Below, in pieces: positions 12,484 to 22,960 of a DNA stretch of 31,150 bases. The position numbers and the translations under genes are program-made. The stretch's first letter is position 1; each line of letters starts with the position of its first letter. Source of the stretch: Plakobranchus ocellatus (lineage: Eukaryota > Mollusca > Gastropoda > Plakobranchidae); NCBI GenBank assembly GCA_019648995.1, contig BLXT01008612.1, positions 486,632 through 517,781 on the forward strand. The letters are read 5' to 3'. The notes under the pieces are model-generated. The model made no database searches. It saw only the letters and a program-made list of their open reading frames with translations, and had not been told where the DNA came from.

Positions 12484-13759
12484 TCTGTCTGACACACATA
12501 CACATACACTCCACCCACTTCTTCCTTCGTTGAATCGAGGAAGATGATAAATATTATTTTCTGATTGTTTTTAGTGCGTCAAACAAAATCTAGTCAAAGC
12601 TTGAGTGCCACTGAGAGTAAGGCACGCGTGACGACTGTGTCACTGTGTAGAGACTGTGAAGTTCGGCCCTTTATTTTGTAACCTTTACACTAACACCGTC
12701 ATGCCTAGAGTAGTGGAGGCCCTTTTCTCCTTGCAGTATTCTAGTTTTGTTTTACGTCCCCTAAGTTTCTTGCGCTACTTATGTGGAGACCCCTAAGCCT
12801 TGCTGTATAGCAGGATTCTTTCCTTTATACAATCAGATGGTGAGAGTGCTCGCTGAGTTCCTGCATTCCAACAGCGATGCTTTCTGTGTTGATTATACTA
12901 GATGAGGGAGCTTTTGTCTTATCCTCACCAAGTCTTAATCTTGCTCTATGAGCACTAACTAATATGTAAGATCTAGAGCGACGTGGATATAATTTGTTCT
13001 GCGTTTTTATTGTTTAAACCATACTGCGCTGCTTTACGTCCATCTCTTTTATGCTGAGAACATTCGAAATGTAGATTGAAGAAAGTTAAAAAAAAAAAAT
13101 GTTTTCTGTTATCGGAAGAGTCGGCCTTTTCCAAATATGAAGTGTTGAAGCGTTTCTAGATCAGTCGGTCGTTGGAGTTTAAGGTAAAATTCTTTTTTTC
13201 AAAAGTACTTTTTGTTTATATGCACATATTAATTTTTTTTCGTTTATACGCCTGGAAGAGCCTGTTTAGTTCTCAGAGGGAACTACATTTTTTGTTGTTG
13301 TTGTTGTTGTTGTTTTTGCTGGCAGTGAAACAGGTTCTGGTGCTGGATGATTCTTCATTTTCTTGCCCAAAATTCAATGTCAAATCACAATTTAACGATT
13401 CTTTTGACATCCAAACTTAAAAATGGACAGTTCTACGGCCCTTTGATTGTTTGCTCTGTATTTTGCAATTACTTTTTTTTGTGTTAGACCAGGTGGAACA
13501 AGTCTTCAAATTATGCCTCTTTAACCACAAGGCCAGCCGGTTCAAAGTATTGCTATAGAATTCGTGGCCTATAGATATGTGGAAACAACGATGTTTTAAA
13601 ATTTAAACAGAAAAAAAAGAAATTTCCAGTTGTTTAGTAAAAGCTTTTTTTACCCTTTTTGTGATCAATTTGAGACGGTGAAAATGAAAATTGAATAGAT
13701 CTACTTTTTGAATGATAGTTGCGCCTAAGTTCTGTGCTTTTACTTCCTTTTTGATTGGA
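12484..13759. other. Noncoding stretch after the gap
   Basis: AT-rich with one TTG repeat. Nothing else is recognised up to SINE copy A. Confidence 0.45.
13289..13316. repeat. TTG trinucleotide repeat
   Basis: About eight TTG units. A similar short TTG run lies at about 23599-23621. Confidence 0.85.
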
Positions 13760-13926
13760 GGCGTTGGTGGCCCAGTAAGTAGCAAACTCGCCCACAGATC
13801 TGCAGGGACTTTTTTAAATCTCAGGCTTGAATCTTACCACCCGCGCCCTGGCCTGGCCCGGGAGGGGACTGAAAACCTGAGATCACCTTGTAGTGGGATC
13901 GCTATACACAAAAATTCTAATTCTAG
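13760..13926 (+). mobile_element. tRNA-derived SINE, copy A (diverged)
   Basis: This copy aligns over its full length to the copy at 16750 in the same orientation. Shared blocks include GGCGTTGGTGGC at the head, AGATCTGCAGGGAC, GCGCCCTGGCCT, CTGAAAACCTGAGATCACCTTGT and GGGATCGCTATA. The B-box has decayed to GGCTTGAATCTTACC and the tail is reduced to AAAAATTCTAATTC. It is clearly older than copy B. Confidence 0.75.
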
Positions 13927-14633
13927 TCTTTTTTTTATTTTCATGCACACTGTCCCGCGTCTCTTTTTACAGCTCAAGAGACCTGTGCGGTGATTTGAGA
14001 ACTTTGTCTTTAAAAATCAGTGATGACCAGTTATAAGCCTCGGCTGTTTGAAATGAAGATGTGAAGGTCATAAAAAAAGCATCTTGTCCGGAGCCGCGCT
14101 TCGCCAAACGATCGATTTATGTTAATCGTAACATGCACGGGAAAAAAAAAAACCTTATGAAAATCTAATTACTGTAAAACTGAATATATTGCAAATGATT
14201 TTAAAACACTTATGCTTTCGGTCAATTTAAAGGAGTACAATAAAAATTTTGTTTAGAAGCTAAAACACTGGATCTGTGTTTGAAATTCGAAACTTGCCAT
14301 GTGATCATTAATTTGATGACATTTTAACAATTGATTGTTGGTCTATTCTTAAATTATTTGTATAAAAAAGGTACTTAAAAAACAGGAATCCCCTCCAAAC
14401 AAAACTACTGCTCAGAAGTTATACAGGTGTCATTTTATGTTGTTTTCCCATTTTTGTGAATGTCTTTATTTTGTAGCAGTCTGCTTGGGCGCATGACTTC
14501 GGCTGAAGTTAAACATTAATTCCTGGCTATTAGTCGTTTATATTGATCTATTGATGTGGCAAAAGAGCTTTCATATTTAATGCATGGGCATCCTGTAGTC
14601 TTTGTCTTTGCCTTTTTCAAACTGTATTCCTTC

Positions 14634-14690
14634 CGCTTCTAGTCGTAATGAGTTTCGTTATACGCTTCCAGTCGTAATGTGTTCGTTATA
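14634..14690. repeat. Two-copy tandem duplication, about 29 bases each
   Basis: Copy 1 (14634-14662) begins CGCTTCTAGTCGTAATGAG and ends TTCGTTATA. Copy 2 (14663-14690) begins CGCTTCCAGTCGTAATGTG and ends TTCGTTATA. They differ by two or three substitutions and one single-base length change, so this is a recent local duplication. Confidence 0.85.
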
Positions 14691-15440
14691 ATAATATTGT
14701 TTCTAAGCTCCAAAATCCCAATATTCGCCGACTTTGCAAAAGTGTGCTCAGTCATAAATTCAAGTTTTACTTTCATTAATGCATGTAATGTTTAAATCTA
14801 GGTGTAGGTAAACAAATATTTCGAAAACAGCCATTATGCAGTCCCTCTCCGACATGTTCTTGCCAAAGCTCGAGAGGGATGTAGTAACAGATATTTCTTA
14901 CTCTCTCTGCGTGATTGCGACTGAAGGCTCAGTTCGGGCAAAGATCACTGATTTTTTTCCTTCAAAATCTGATATTCTTCTTATGTAATACGTGAAAATC
15001 TATGCTTATCTCTTTGGCTTGAACCTCTTCTCAAATTGGGTATTTTCCATTTTCTTAGTGCTGAACTAGAGCTTTCTAATTGTTGCTGATTTCAACCAAT
15101 TACAAGCTTAACGGCGCCCGGCGTTCCCGGACTGAATGCAATTATTGCCTAATGATAGATACTCCTGCTTTTACAGTGACTTATTTGCTACACGATGTTG
15201 TTGGGCAGACACAGTCGATTTTATATCAACCTCAAACCGTTCATTATAAACTAATTTTTTTTTTTTGTTTGCGACGTTGTCTTTTACTTTTCTTGAAATC
15301 AAATGAAGCGTGAAGAGGGCTTTGGTTTTATACAAGATTGACACGAAGATAAAAAAAAAGCAACCAAAAAAAAAAAAATTCTTGCCGGCTTGTATTATTT
15401 AGAACGCGATGAATTTGAGGCGCTCAATATTGCTTTTGAG

Positions 15441-15548
15441 CAAGACTCATCCATGCTTAGCTGTTTCAAGAATTATCAAAAGACATATTTTTTAGTATGA
15501 CTCGTGCATGCTTAGCTGTGTTCGAAGAAGTTTAATTATCAAAAGGAA
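15441..15548. repeat. Two-copy imperfect tandem duplication, about 55 bases apart
   Basis: The first copy carries GACTCATCCATGCTTAGCTG and TTATCAAAAG. The second carries GACTCGTGCATGCTTAGCTG and TTATCAAAAG. They occur in the same order, with a small insertion in the second copy. Confidence 0.8.
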
Positions 15549-16749
15549 ATGGTATAGAACGTGATCTCGTTTGACGGAGCTTGAGTTCACAAGAAGCATC
15601 AAAGCATGTCGCAGCTGTCTAAAGAATCTGTATGTGGCACGAAGTTTGAGAATAATAATTTTTACCCTATATGGCTTCACACACTAAAATAATTCGTAGT
15701 ATCCTTTTAAACCCGCCCATACTGACTTGTACCTATTTGGGACTGTATTCACACACCCAAACCCCTTTTTTTCCTACCAGCGTTCTTGCGTTTTCGTTCT
15801 CTTGCTTATTATTTTTTTTCCTTTCCTCACAAAACATCTCTTTGTTCTGCTTTAACCCACCGTATGTCCATCTGCCTCATAACCATTATAGTCTTGTAGA
15901 CAGCGACAGTAACTGCAGTGGTCACATTCCGCCACAGAACACCATAGAACACTAAAATAGGCATACCGGCTCCTCGTGGAGCCTCTACCTCTATAATTAG
16001 TTTTTTCCCTTAGAATGTGAATCTCAGCGTGCCCTTTCTCTTGTCACTGTCACTGAATGGTTTGTGCCCCCTTGCCTGACATGGCCTTTTGACCATGTCT
16101 TTTTATGGTTCTGTCTTATTGGAGATTATTTCTGGGTTGTTTTTTGTTTTTCCTTCTTCTTTTTCTCATGTTGCATTCTTTGCTGTGCCCTCTTTTTGCC
16201 GTTGTTGATGTCTTTGTTTTTGTTTTCTTACATTTTCTACCTACTACTCGTTCTCTAGGGAGGAATCTCTACTATTTTCGCGCCTGTGTTTTGAGCTCGT
16301 ATTATATTAATTTGCACAGCATTAACCGCAGACGCAGCAGGTGAAGGCATAGTAGCAATGGTAATTGTAGAAATGAAGTCACACCAGCAGCAACGGCAGA
16401 TACATGAAATTTGTGTCGTTTTATAGATAGTTTCATTGTCATCATCAATCATTATCTTTTAAATTCTCTTCATTCACCTTCATTTCTTCAATCCGTAACA
16501 CACATTAAAAAAAGAACAAAAAAACGTTTATTTCACTCATTGATTATGGAAAGGCAAGGCAAAAGTTCATATCTTATTAAAAGCCTTGTTTTTGACATTT
16601 TTTTTTTTTTTGTGTACCTATAAAATATTTTCAAGCTCTTTAATAAAAGTGCATGAAGAGGAGTCGAAGGCACTTTGCCTTGATCACTTTCTAGCTGATA
16701 ACGACGCCACAAAACAAATTTGCTAAGTCCTTTGAGGTATATTAGCATT

Positions 16750-16918
16750 GGCGTCGGTGGCACAATGGCTAGCGAGTCCTCGCTGAGATCTGCAGGGACC
16801 CTTCTGTCGGGGGTTCGAGCCGGCGCCCTGGCCTAACGGAGGGTCTGAAAGCCTGAGATCACCTTGTTGTGGATTGGCTATATTAAAAAATCAATCAATT
16901 CTAAAAAAAAAAAAAAAA
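16750..16918 (+). mobile_element. tRNA-derived SINE, copy B (best preserved)
   Basis: The copy starts with a tRNA-like head containing an A-box-like TGGCACAATGG at about 16758 and an exact B-box GGTTCGAGCC at about 16813. These form the internal RNA polymerase III promoter of tRNA-derived SINEs. A non-tRNA body follows (GCGCCCTGGCCTAACGG, then CTGAAAGCCTGAGATCACC), and the copy ends in a 16-base A tract at 16903-16918. Three other window loci share the body. No clear target-site duplication is visible. SINEs are non-autonomous and are copied by a partner LINE, which is not present here. Confidence 0.8.
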
Positions 16919-17839
16919 GCAGTTGCTGGACAATGTGTCGCTTACAGAGAGAAAAGGAGTATCGGTGCTATTATTATAACTGCTAAGTGCAATATTATTT
17001 TCATATTGTAGGCAGTGCAAATTAAACGACTCTTGACAATGTCTCTATTTATTTTAAAACTTGTTTCACTTTTCTCTTTTGGACATAATCGTCATGGCAC
17101 ACATTCAAATAATTTGCGATGAAACCTAAGGAGTCGCATAGAAGAGAGGGAAAAAGTGTGACGTTTGTTTTTATACGCTTGGCTACCTGTTTGTGTTAGA
17201 AGCATTGCGATGGCCATCAAGGTGAGATTTGGTTTATGGTTGGGGCAAACCTAGTTATTAAGTGCCTTTAGCTTGGGGACATGTAATGACGACGCCCAAC
17301 CCATCCATGGCAAAAATAATTATATCTTTTTAACACTCCTTTGCCCGAGGTCCAGTGTTGTGTTAGTCGAATTATAAAATGTAGTCTCTGTTTCGACGCG
17401 TAGCGAAAGGTTCTCATTGAGGTGAAACAAGGTCTTTATGTGTATATGTAATGGAGAATGTTGCACCTGATTCTACGCGGGTCGGCAGCTACAGGGTTGC
17501 TGTCGCAACCACCTAGCTGATCGTCTTCACACTTAGGAATGTCAGCAGATGTGATGGTCAGTTTCAAAGATTGGTTATTTCTTTAACACTTCTACTTGAA
17601 TTCCCTGTGGATTACGATAATTTCACCCGGAAAGGATAGAGTGAGGCATGTGTGTGTTTACTGTGTTTCGTAACTGATGAAGTGAGTGCCGCACTTGGTC
17701 CAAGCTTCGAGAAACCAGTAGTACGGTCCTGATTGTTCTTGGCATACATACGTATTCTTAGGTAGTTTGCATCGCTTTCCTCGCCTTCTTTACTTTCGCT
17801 GGATCTGAAGAGATCTAGCTATATATATTTAGTGCTGAG

Positions 17840-17926
17840 TAGACACAGAGGAGCGATGATAAATTGTTTTGGCTGGGCCTGGGATTCGAAGTCACGTGGT
17901 AGCCAACTACCCTTCAGAGCCACCGC
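17840..17926 (-). mobile_element. Second tRNA-derived SINE head (minus strand)
   Basis: The minus strand begins GCGGTGGCTCTGAAGGG (A-box-like TGGCTCTGAAGGG), continues through GTTGGCTACCACGTGAC and reaches a B-box-like CTTCGAATCCC, all with tRNA-like spacing. It does not share the body of the four-copy family, so it is a different SINE or a lone tRNA pseudogene. It lacks an obvious tail. Confidence 0.45.
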
Positions 17927-19747
17927 ATAAAAAGTGATAATGATATTTAAGTCAATAGTTTTCCATTTTGAATAAGGCAACGGTGTTGATTTGAAAAAAA
18001 TAATTATCATTGGTTGTTGTAGAACCTGTTGAATTAATTGAGCGATTTTTAAAAAATATATCTCTGCATTGTATGCTTAACCTGAGAATACCATAGAAAT
18101 AAAGTCATTTAAATGACAGTATTATGAAGACAAGACACAATATGTTATTTGAAGAATTTTACTTTACCTTTTGGTTCTCATTTTGAATCAAAGTTCTTTT
18201 GTTATATTGGTTATAAGGTCATAATCATTAGCTGTTATGCCTACGTATTACTTTCAGTTTAATTTTATTTCTGTTTAAGGTGACAGTAAAATTGGCTAAG
18301 TAGGTCAATTGTTTGAGCTCAAGCACGATTAGTACAAACGACACTAAAAAATAAAACCATTGGCTTAAGCTGCATCAGATTTCTTCCCTTTATGAAAATA
18401 TACATGCTATTATATTAATTGTCACACCTTATTTACGTTGGGTCTTAGTTGTACATTATTGTTTTTTTTGTTTTGTTTTTTAATCAGTCAATCAATCAAC
18501 CACACACGTGGAGGCTTTCGAGACATAGCGGATAAGCAGCTTGCCTTAAAAAGTTGCAAAAACCATCTGTGTATGGTCGAAACTGTTGCCGCTTTTCGGG
18601 TCAGTCTTTTGAGTCCATCAAGTAATGAACAGGTTATATATTCTCACAAACAACCACACACAAACACATGTACACGCGCGTGCGTATGGATGAAAGCATC
18701 GGCAGAGGAATAGGCAAATTTGTGAGACTGGGCTTGCATTCTTTCTTTTCTGGGGTTTATTTTGCGCGCGCCCCCCAAAAAAAGAAGAGAAAGAAAAAAA
18801 AAAAAGGTCGTGGAGGAAAATGTAAAAACGAAGATTGCATGCCAGGCATATTTCTTTAGTGATATGTTTTCCTCAACAAAAACAAAGTAAAAAGAAAAAA
18901 TAATAATAAATAATAGGCGTCTCCTGTTCGGACGATTCGACGATGGGATCTTTTATAAGACCTAAGGTTACTGGCATGGTAATATAGCATTTACTTTTTT
19001 TTTTTTTCTATAAAATTGGGTTTTTAGCATGGGGGCAGGGAGGTTGGAAGAGATAATAATACAAATAATAGCAATATGTATTGTGCTTATGCCTGATTTC
19101 TCATTTTCTCATCAGCTTCTGTTGTTTTATTATTACTTTTTTTTTTTTAACTGCAATTGATACGTTTAATTCTTTGATTTTATTTTGAAAATATGGTGTG
19201 AATGATGAGCTTGTTGAAAAGTTATTATTTTCACAATCTGGTTCATTTAGAAAATTAATGTAGTAAAGCTGAAGGCACAGAGAGGCAAAAGAAAAGGGGG
19301 GGATAAAAACGAGATAAGGATGAGAAGAAGGGGCAGGGTGTAAATTATGAGAAAAAAGTGTAAAAGTTTGGCAGATTTTTTGCCTTTGTTATGTTATTTT
19401 GCTTTTTAAAAAGTTTTTCCTCTCTTCATGAAACGCTCGATGTTTTTAAAGCTTCGACCTCAGCGGTGTATTAAGATTTGTTTGTGTGGGGAGACTTTAA
19501 TTTTTTTCCCTTCTTTTTCCAAAATGCATTTGCACAACTAACTTAGAAGATCTGGAAAGTACCTGAATTTGCAAAGCCCAGGTTTTGGTTTAGCCATTCA
19601 TCACTTCAAATATCTCTGTTATCACTCTTTGAAAGGTTAATGTTTTTTTTTCGCCCACAAGGAAACCGTTTTTCCTCGCAAAGCATGTTATTTTATAGCG
19701 CCGATCTCCTTCGCTTTTTCTGTAAATCCATCTCTCTTTTGCTCTCC

Positions 19748-19788
19748 CCCCCTCCTCTCTCTCTCTCTCTCTCTCCCCCCTTCCCCTT
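19748..19788. repeat. Short CT/C-rich microsatellite
   Basis: About 22 bases of CT are flanked by C runs on both sides. Confidence 0.85.
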
Positions 19789-20879
19789 CCAAATCCTCTT
19801 TCTCCCTTAGACCACTATCACACTATCTTCCTCCCGTCATAAAATTTGGTTACAGGTTATAATTATTGATATGATATGAGCAATTGTTTCTTTAGCCATG
19901 ATATTAAAACTAGATAAACGTGTATTACATATACTGTCTGAAGTATGGATAGCTTACCCGGCCAAGACAATCATGAGCAAAGCTGGTGTAAAGATAATAG
20001 TATGATTACATTATATCACTTATGCATCCAATGTACCTTTTCAAATTAATGTTGAAGGTGTACAGAAAATTCTTGGAAACGGAGTACATCAAACCTCAAG
20101 TCAGTCCTACCATTATCCCTTTCGTTCTCTGAAAAAGTAAAGGAAATTAGATATTCAAGGAGTCTCCTTCACTTTGTTTGGGTGTCGGATCTTTTATTGA
20201 CGTAAGCAACTAATACAATTTTAGACTATTCTGTTATCATGGTACACGATAGAGACGACAAGATCTCTGATATGTCCGAACAGATTCTAAACCGCCTAGG
20301 CTCATTAATGAGTGAAGAAGACTCATAGTTATTTTTCTTGCATTTCGTAATAACATTGGAATAGTTTGCAGAAAATATTTGGATTTTTTATTCAAAGGTT
20401 CACACGGAGAGCAGCAATATTGCTCTTTTTCTGAAATGCTGATTTAATCTGTCGCATAGTTGAATGTTCAGACAGTCAGTAACTTTGTTTTCCATTATCT
20501 CTTAAGAGCATTAATAAAATACATATTTATAATAATCTACATTTTGTCTTGCAACTGCTCCACTTTATAGATTATATTTTCCCGAACATAAATTTTTAAA
20601 AATGATCTGTTCAGTCGGGGTATATGATGTCGATGAGTCGCTTCATAAATATTTTGTACGCAGCCAAGCTTACCTTAGTAGTGTTTATTTTTTCACATTT
20701 TTCCTTGGCTTCTTCACTTTGTGATGATCCCCACCTAAAAAAGGAAAATCCTATGTCTCTACCTCTGTATCTTTCTATGTTTTATTTGTGTGTATGTTGT
20801 TATGACCTGTCTACCCTCTCGTCCATCCATTTGTACATTGCATCTATTTTATACCATCAAGATATATTTGTCTGAAACT

Positions 20880-21023
20880 GTAGAGTGTCTTTTTTTGTCT
20901 ATCCGTCCGTCTTTTCGCCCGCTTGATCATCTATCTTTGTATCTCTCTATCTATCTGTCTATCTTTGTATCTTTCTATCTATCAGTCTCTCTAGTTATCT
21001 ATCTATCTAGCTGCATACAAAAG

Positions 21024-21101
<78 letters not shown>

Positions 21102-21206
21102 TGAATTTAGAATGCCAGATTATAATACCGACATAGATAAGTAAGCAAAGAAAAAAAGAAATACCATGCACAACCCCCCTCTCTACCTCTCTCTCTCTCC
21201 CTCCCT

Positions 21207-21262
<56 letters not shown>

Positions 21263-21264
21263 TT
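20880..21264. repeat. Composite TCTA / AT / CT microsatellite
   Basis: Degenerate TCTA-TCTG tetranucleotides (about 20925-21010) lead into about 71 bases of AT (21028-21098). After 79 bases of unique sequence comes a CT/CCCT array (21178-21264). The repeated open frames through it are artefacts. Confidence 0.9.
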
Positions 21265-22234
21265 GATACTTTTGCCCATTTTTTCTCTGGAATGTAAAGT
21301 TTCTTGGTTCTGTGTCTCTCACCTTGTAGATCCTATCTTTTACCGTTAGGTAAAGACAATAAAAATAAAACCTCTCTGCATTTTATGACTTCAACTTCCT
21401 CTAAACAAAATTGCACAAGCTATGACCTCAATCATCAGAGTGTAATCTGGAATTCAGCCATAAAATTAAGCATATGTGTATATTTAATACTTGAGCTGCA
21501 TATGCTTGGTCTCTTTTAAATGACAAACTTGTTTCATGAGTTTTTCCACACATGTGTAATACAGAAACATTCTCTATTATGTTTTTGTGTTTTGGACGTG
21601 AAAAATCAACCCAAATTGAGTTTGGACATGAACCGATCTTAAATACAAGTCTCCAATTCCTAACAAAATCACGAACGATATATCTGTGTTTACACAACTT
21701 GATGAGAAAGACCAAAAAAATTAGTAGCTTTATTTAAAAACAGTTGGGAAACGGACCATGTACCACAACTTTGAAGAGAGGCCAACATTATTCCAATCCT
21801 TAATGACAGAAACAACTGTTATATAATTCAGAGCTAAATTACGAGAGCTTAAACCGAAGAAGCATAATTGTATTTACGACTTCACGCTTTGTTTTCTTTT
21901 TTTTTTTTTTTTTTTTATCATCACAATAATTGTTCATATCATCCCCTAACTTCTCTTCTGCCTTCCATGTCTTACAATTTCATTCTTAAAATATGGAGGA
22001 TGGCCCTTTTTTATTTCAACGGTGAAGTTAATCTAGACATGTAAATTTGGCCACTTATTTTGGATCTGTAATTTAATCAAGAAAATAATGTCAGTATAAA
22101 TATAGTTCTGTAATCTATAGACTGTTATTATTTGAGTGACTAGATAAAGTTATTAAAGCTCACCCGTTCCCGGCACCCGAGACTGACTAGGCGCTTTTGT
22201 TTCTGTATTTCTTACTGATTTTTGCAGCTTAATT
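21265..22234. other. Noncoding stretch
   Basis: AT-rich, with a 20-base T run near 21897-21916. Nothing else is recognised. Confidence 0.45.
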
Positions 22235-22335
22235 ACTTCTATATTACCGTAATACCAATATCTCACGCTTTTCAGACACTGCCGGGCGCAGTGGCAACGC
22301 TCGAACTGGTAACGCGAAAGATTTAAAGAAATCTT
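22235..22335 (-). mobile_element. tRNA-derived SINE, copy C (fragment, minus strand)
   Basis: Read on the minus strand it gives AGTTCGAGCG (B-box-like), then GCGCCCGGCAGTGTCTGAAAA and GCGTGAGAT, which parallels the B-box and body of the copy at 16750. The head upstream of the B-box is poorly preserved and the 3' end drifts away near 22240. Boundaries are approximate. Confidence 0.5.
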
Positions 22336-22820
22336 TATGAAACTCAATGTGATTATTCTTTACACGTAGAGGCGGAAAAAAATCTATTTCATCCAGTAAT
22401 GGAACTATTGCTTAGTGCCCACTATTTGGGATGCTTTCTTGCCATAGTAAGATTTACCTATACTGAAGGTAACGCATAAAAGGTACTGGTATGCGTCTGC
22501 TATTCAGCCTTGACGTGCATGTTTGCACATGGCTCTGGGTTGCGAAAAGAGCATAAGGTTTGTGCTAGGATAGAGTAAAATTAGTAATAGTGCTACGGAG
22601 AGTTATAAATCTGCCGAAAAGGTAAAGCTGAGGTCAAGTTCCAAGAAACTTAAATATTAACTTTTTTTAAAAATCTATCCGTCGCAGGGTCATTTGGATG
22701 TTTCTTTCTTTTTGTTGCATTTTTATTCCTATTTTTTCAGATGTTGTTATTTGGAATAGTCAAATGGATTGTCCAGCCCCCTTGATAAAGGCAGTAGTAC
22801 TCTGATTAACTTTTAACAAT

Positions 22821-22821
22821 C

Positions 22822-22871
<50 letters not shown>

Positions 22872-22960
22872 GCGCCACACTTTTATACGCTCACACATAT
22901 ACACACACTCACTCACACACATACACATATATACACACACTCATACATACATATACACCA
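22821..22960. repeat. CT microsatellite followed by CA-rich tract
   Basis: About 50 bases of CT (22821-22871) pass into a degenerate ACACAC/ATACAC tract. This is the same CT-to-CA arrangement seen around the N gap. Confidence 0.9.

Larger units (their letters stand above)
13927..16749. other. Noncoding stretch between SINE copies A and B
   Basis: Contains the two small tandem duplications and a T/C-rich part at about 15760-16260. No gene or mobile element is recognised in it. Confidence 0.45.
16919..20879. other. Noncoding stretch with one SINE head
   Basis: Besides the minus-strand tRNA-like head at about 17.9 kb and a short CT repeat at 19.75 kb, it is AT-rich sequence with A and T homopolymers. 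Confidence 0.45.

Noticed and set aside
11591-12547. Several long open frames spanning the N run
   Set aside because: They exist only because N does not produce stop codons; the real flanks are CT repeat.
17665-17715. Hammerhead-ribozyme-like words CTGATGA and GAAAC
   Set aside because: The segment between them does not form a stem II that closes next to both core elements, so the fold is not supported.
22294-22312. Mini-exon bounded by TTTTCAG and GTAACG
   Set aside because: The segment is better explained as a minus-strand SINE copy; the splice-like words are incidental.
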